In this document: one piece after another, positions 62,375 through 64,000 of the stretch
Numbering within the stretch: the stretch's first letter is position 1
Layout of the letters: each line of letters begins with the position of its first letter
From: Cladorhizidae sp. MBARI D1340-BT2
Lineage: Eukaryota; Porifera; Demospongiae; Poecilosclerida; Cladorhizidae
Length of the DNA stretch: 64,000 nucleotides
NCBI GenBank assembly: GCA_028752905.1
Contig: JAQNBH010000002.1
Coordinates: 26,829,932-26,893,931, forward strand
Direction of reading: 5' to 3'
The notes under the pieces: generated by a model
The model's input: the letters and a program-made list of their open reading frames with translations, nothing else
Told to the model about the DNA's origin: nothing
Databases searched by the model: none
Made by a program: the position numbers and the translations under genes

Positions 62375-64000
62375 AACATGTTTAGCATCAAGTAAGAGTA
62401 CAATACATAACTGCCCTAATTAACAAGACCAAAGTCCCAGATTTTGTCAACTGATAGAGAAGGCCCTTATCTGCAACATGTGAACAGATTATCAATAAAT
62501 GTAGTGGTTTTTCACTGGCAGGCCACCGCTTTGGCAACTGGAAAACGCCAGGAAAAATCCCAAACCTTAACACTTCAAATCACCATAACTTGCTAATACT
62601 TAGAGTACTCAAAATTTTGGCACGTACAAAAGACAGATAATTAGAAGGGCTATCCGGTGATATAAAAATTATCTTTTTTGGGTAAAGTGTAGGAAAGTTA
62701 TGAGCTTCACGGCAAAAAAACAAGATTTTCGGGGGGGAAATGAGAAACATATAGACCAAATTAGGGCAAATATCAAGAACATGTTTAGCATCAAGTAAGA
62801 GTACAATTCATAACTGCCCTAATTAACAAGACCAAAGTCCCAGATTTTGTCAACTGATAGAGAAGGCCCTTATCTGCAACATGTGAACAGATTATCAATA
62901 AATGTAGTGGTTTTTCACTGGCAGGCCACCGCTTTGGCAACTGGAAAACGCCAGGAAAAATCCCAAACCTTACCACTTCAAATCATCATAACTTCCTAAT
63001 ACTTAGAGTACTCAAAACTTTGGCACGTACAAAAGACAGATAATTAGAAGGGCTATTCGGTGATATAAAAATTAACTTTTTGGGGTAAAGTGTAGAATAG
63101 TTATGAGCTTCACGGCAAAAAAACAAGATTTTCGGGGGGGAAATGAGAAACATATAGACCAAATTAGGGCAAATATCAAGAACATGTTTAGCATCAAGTA
63201 AGAGTACAATTCATAACTGCCCTAATTAACAAGACCAAAGTCCCAGATTTTGTCAACTGATAGAGAAGGCCCTTATCTGCAACATGTGAACAGATTATCA
63301 ATAAATGTAGTGGTTTTTCACTGGCAGGCCACCGCTTTGGCAACTGGAAAACGCCAGGAAAAATCCCAAACCTTACCACTTCAAATCACCATAACTTGCT
63401 AATACTTAGAGTACTCAAAATTTTGGCACGTACAAAAGACAGATAATTAGAAGGGCTATTCGGTGATATAAAAATTATCTTTTTTGGATAAAGTGTAGAA
63501 AAGTTATGAGCTTCACGGCAAAAAAACAAGATTTTCGGGGGGAAAATGAGAAACATATAGACCAAATTAGGGCAAATATCAAGAACATGTTTAGCATCAA
63601 GTAAGAGTACAATTCATAACTGCCCTAATTAACAAGACCAAAGTCCCAGATTTTGTCAACTGATAGAGAAGGCCCTTATCTGCAACATGTGAACAGATTA
63701 TCAATAAATGTAGTGGTTTTTCACTGGCAGGCCACCGCTTTGGCAACTGGAAAACGCCAGGAAAAATCCCAAACCTTATCACTTCAAATCACCATAACTT
63801 GCTAATACTTAGAGTACTCAAAATTTTGGCACGTACAAAAGACAGATAATTAGAAGAGCTATCCGGTGATATAAAAATTATCTTTTTTGGGTAAAGTGTA
63901 AAAAAGTTATGAGCTTCACGGCAAAAAAACAAGATTTTCGGGGGGAAAATGAGAAACATATAGACCAAATTAGGGCAAATATCAAGATAGAGAACACATA
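62375..64000 (-). repeat. Terminal four-core run L-V/G-G-G and block start
   Basis: Cores at 62375 (L with ACAATACATAAC), 62778 (CATCATAACTTCC but ATCCCAAACC, a V/G hybrid, private AAATTAACTTTTTGG), 63181 (G) and 63584 (CCTTATCAC, GTGTAAAAAAG). The next block begins at 63987 and is cut by the window end after 14 bp. Confidence 0.87.

Larger units (their letters stand above)
1..64000. repeat. Two-component satellite DNA array (403-bp core, 506-bp block)
   Basis: The entire window is built from copies of one ~403-bp core, with a 506-bp block placed between some cores. Spacings of the same landmark are about 402-404 or 908-910 bp throughout, and copies differ by only a few substitutions or 1-bp indels. 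No unique sequence, gene, RNA gene or recognisable mobile element interrupts it. The array runs off both window ends. Long homogeneous arrays with higher-order structure are typical of eukaryotic centromeric or other heterochromatic satellites; that functional placement is inference. The family is not one I recognise. Confidence 0.97.
4695..64000 (-). repeat. Right sub-array, repeats on - strand
   Basis: 102 complete cores, 35 complete blocks, a 502-bp block at 4695-5196 missing 4 bp at the junction, and a 14-bp start of another block at the window end. All have the same orientation. Subtypes and higher-order repeats change along it: 2624-bp forms near 7-26 kb, a 1207-bp duplication near 27-29 kb, 1714-bp forms from about 39 to 56 kb, and L-containing forms again after 55.8 kb. 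Confidence 0.95.

Noticed and set aside
1..64000. CRISPR array or bacterial repeat system
   Set aside because: Repeats are 400-900 bp with no short direct repeats separated by unique spacers and no cas-like genes.

Overview
The whole window is one tandem satellite array with no convincing gene in it. No tRNA, rRNA, CRISPR array or transposase/integrase reading frame is visible. A 64-kb, AT-rich, near-identical tandem array with higher-order structure points to a eukaryotic heterochromatic locus (centromeric, pericentromeric, or on a sex or B chromosome). I cannot name the taxon and do not recognise the satellite family.

The array has two building blocks. The 'core' is a unit of about 403 bp (402 and 404 bp variants occur). 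The 'block' is 506 bp and is inserted at one fixed position between some cores. Core-core spacing is therefore either about 403 bp or about 909 bp. I count 108 complete cores plus a 78-bp partial one, and 39 complete blocks plus three partial ones. The block is itself a nested array of six degenerate 78-95 bp monomers arranged as three A-B dimers. The short core-core junction keeps 12 bp of the first monomer and 6 bp of the last. The short junction therefore looks like an internal deletion of the block, or the block like a later expansion at that spot.

Layout: 1-4694 carries the repeats on the + strand (order G, V, block; no L-type core). At 4694/4695 the orientation flips, inside two truncated blocks, and everything to 64000 is on the - strand. 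Cores can be sorted into subtypes by shared variants (my labels, read on the + strand of the right array): L (CTTAACAC); V (ATCACAAACC with CATCATAACTTCC); b (one T fewer before CACTGG, plus GGAAAGATCCC, 402 bp); P (TTTTGACACG with ACAGACAATT); N (404 bp, GTGGGTTTTC and an 8-A run); G (none of these). From about 7.0 to 26 kb the dominant higher-order repeat is L-V-G-block-G-block (2624 bp) and shortened derivatives. At 26.9-29.8 kb there is a V-L-b trimer duplication (1207 bp). From 29.8 to 39.5 kb the forms are mixed. From about 39.5 to 55.8 kb a G/P-b-G-block repeat (1714 bp) dominates. From 55.8 kb the L-V-G type returns.

The strongest leads are the nested origin of the block, the inversion junction whose breakpoints lie within 1-4 bp of those defining the short unit (next to the palindrome AACATGTT), and the uneven distribution of variation along the core. 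Short reading frames of about 61 and 69 codons recur with every core, but they use GTG/TTG starts and are copies of repeat sequence, so they are not annotated as genes.
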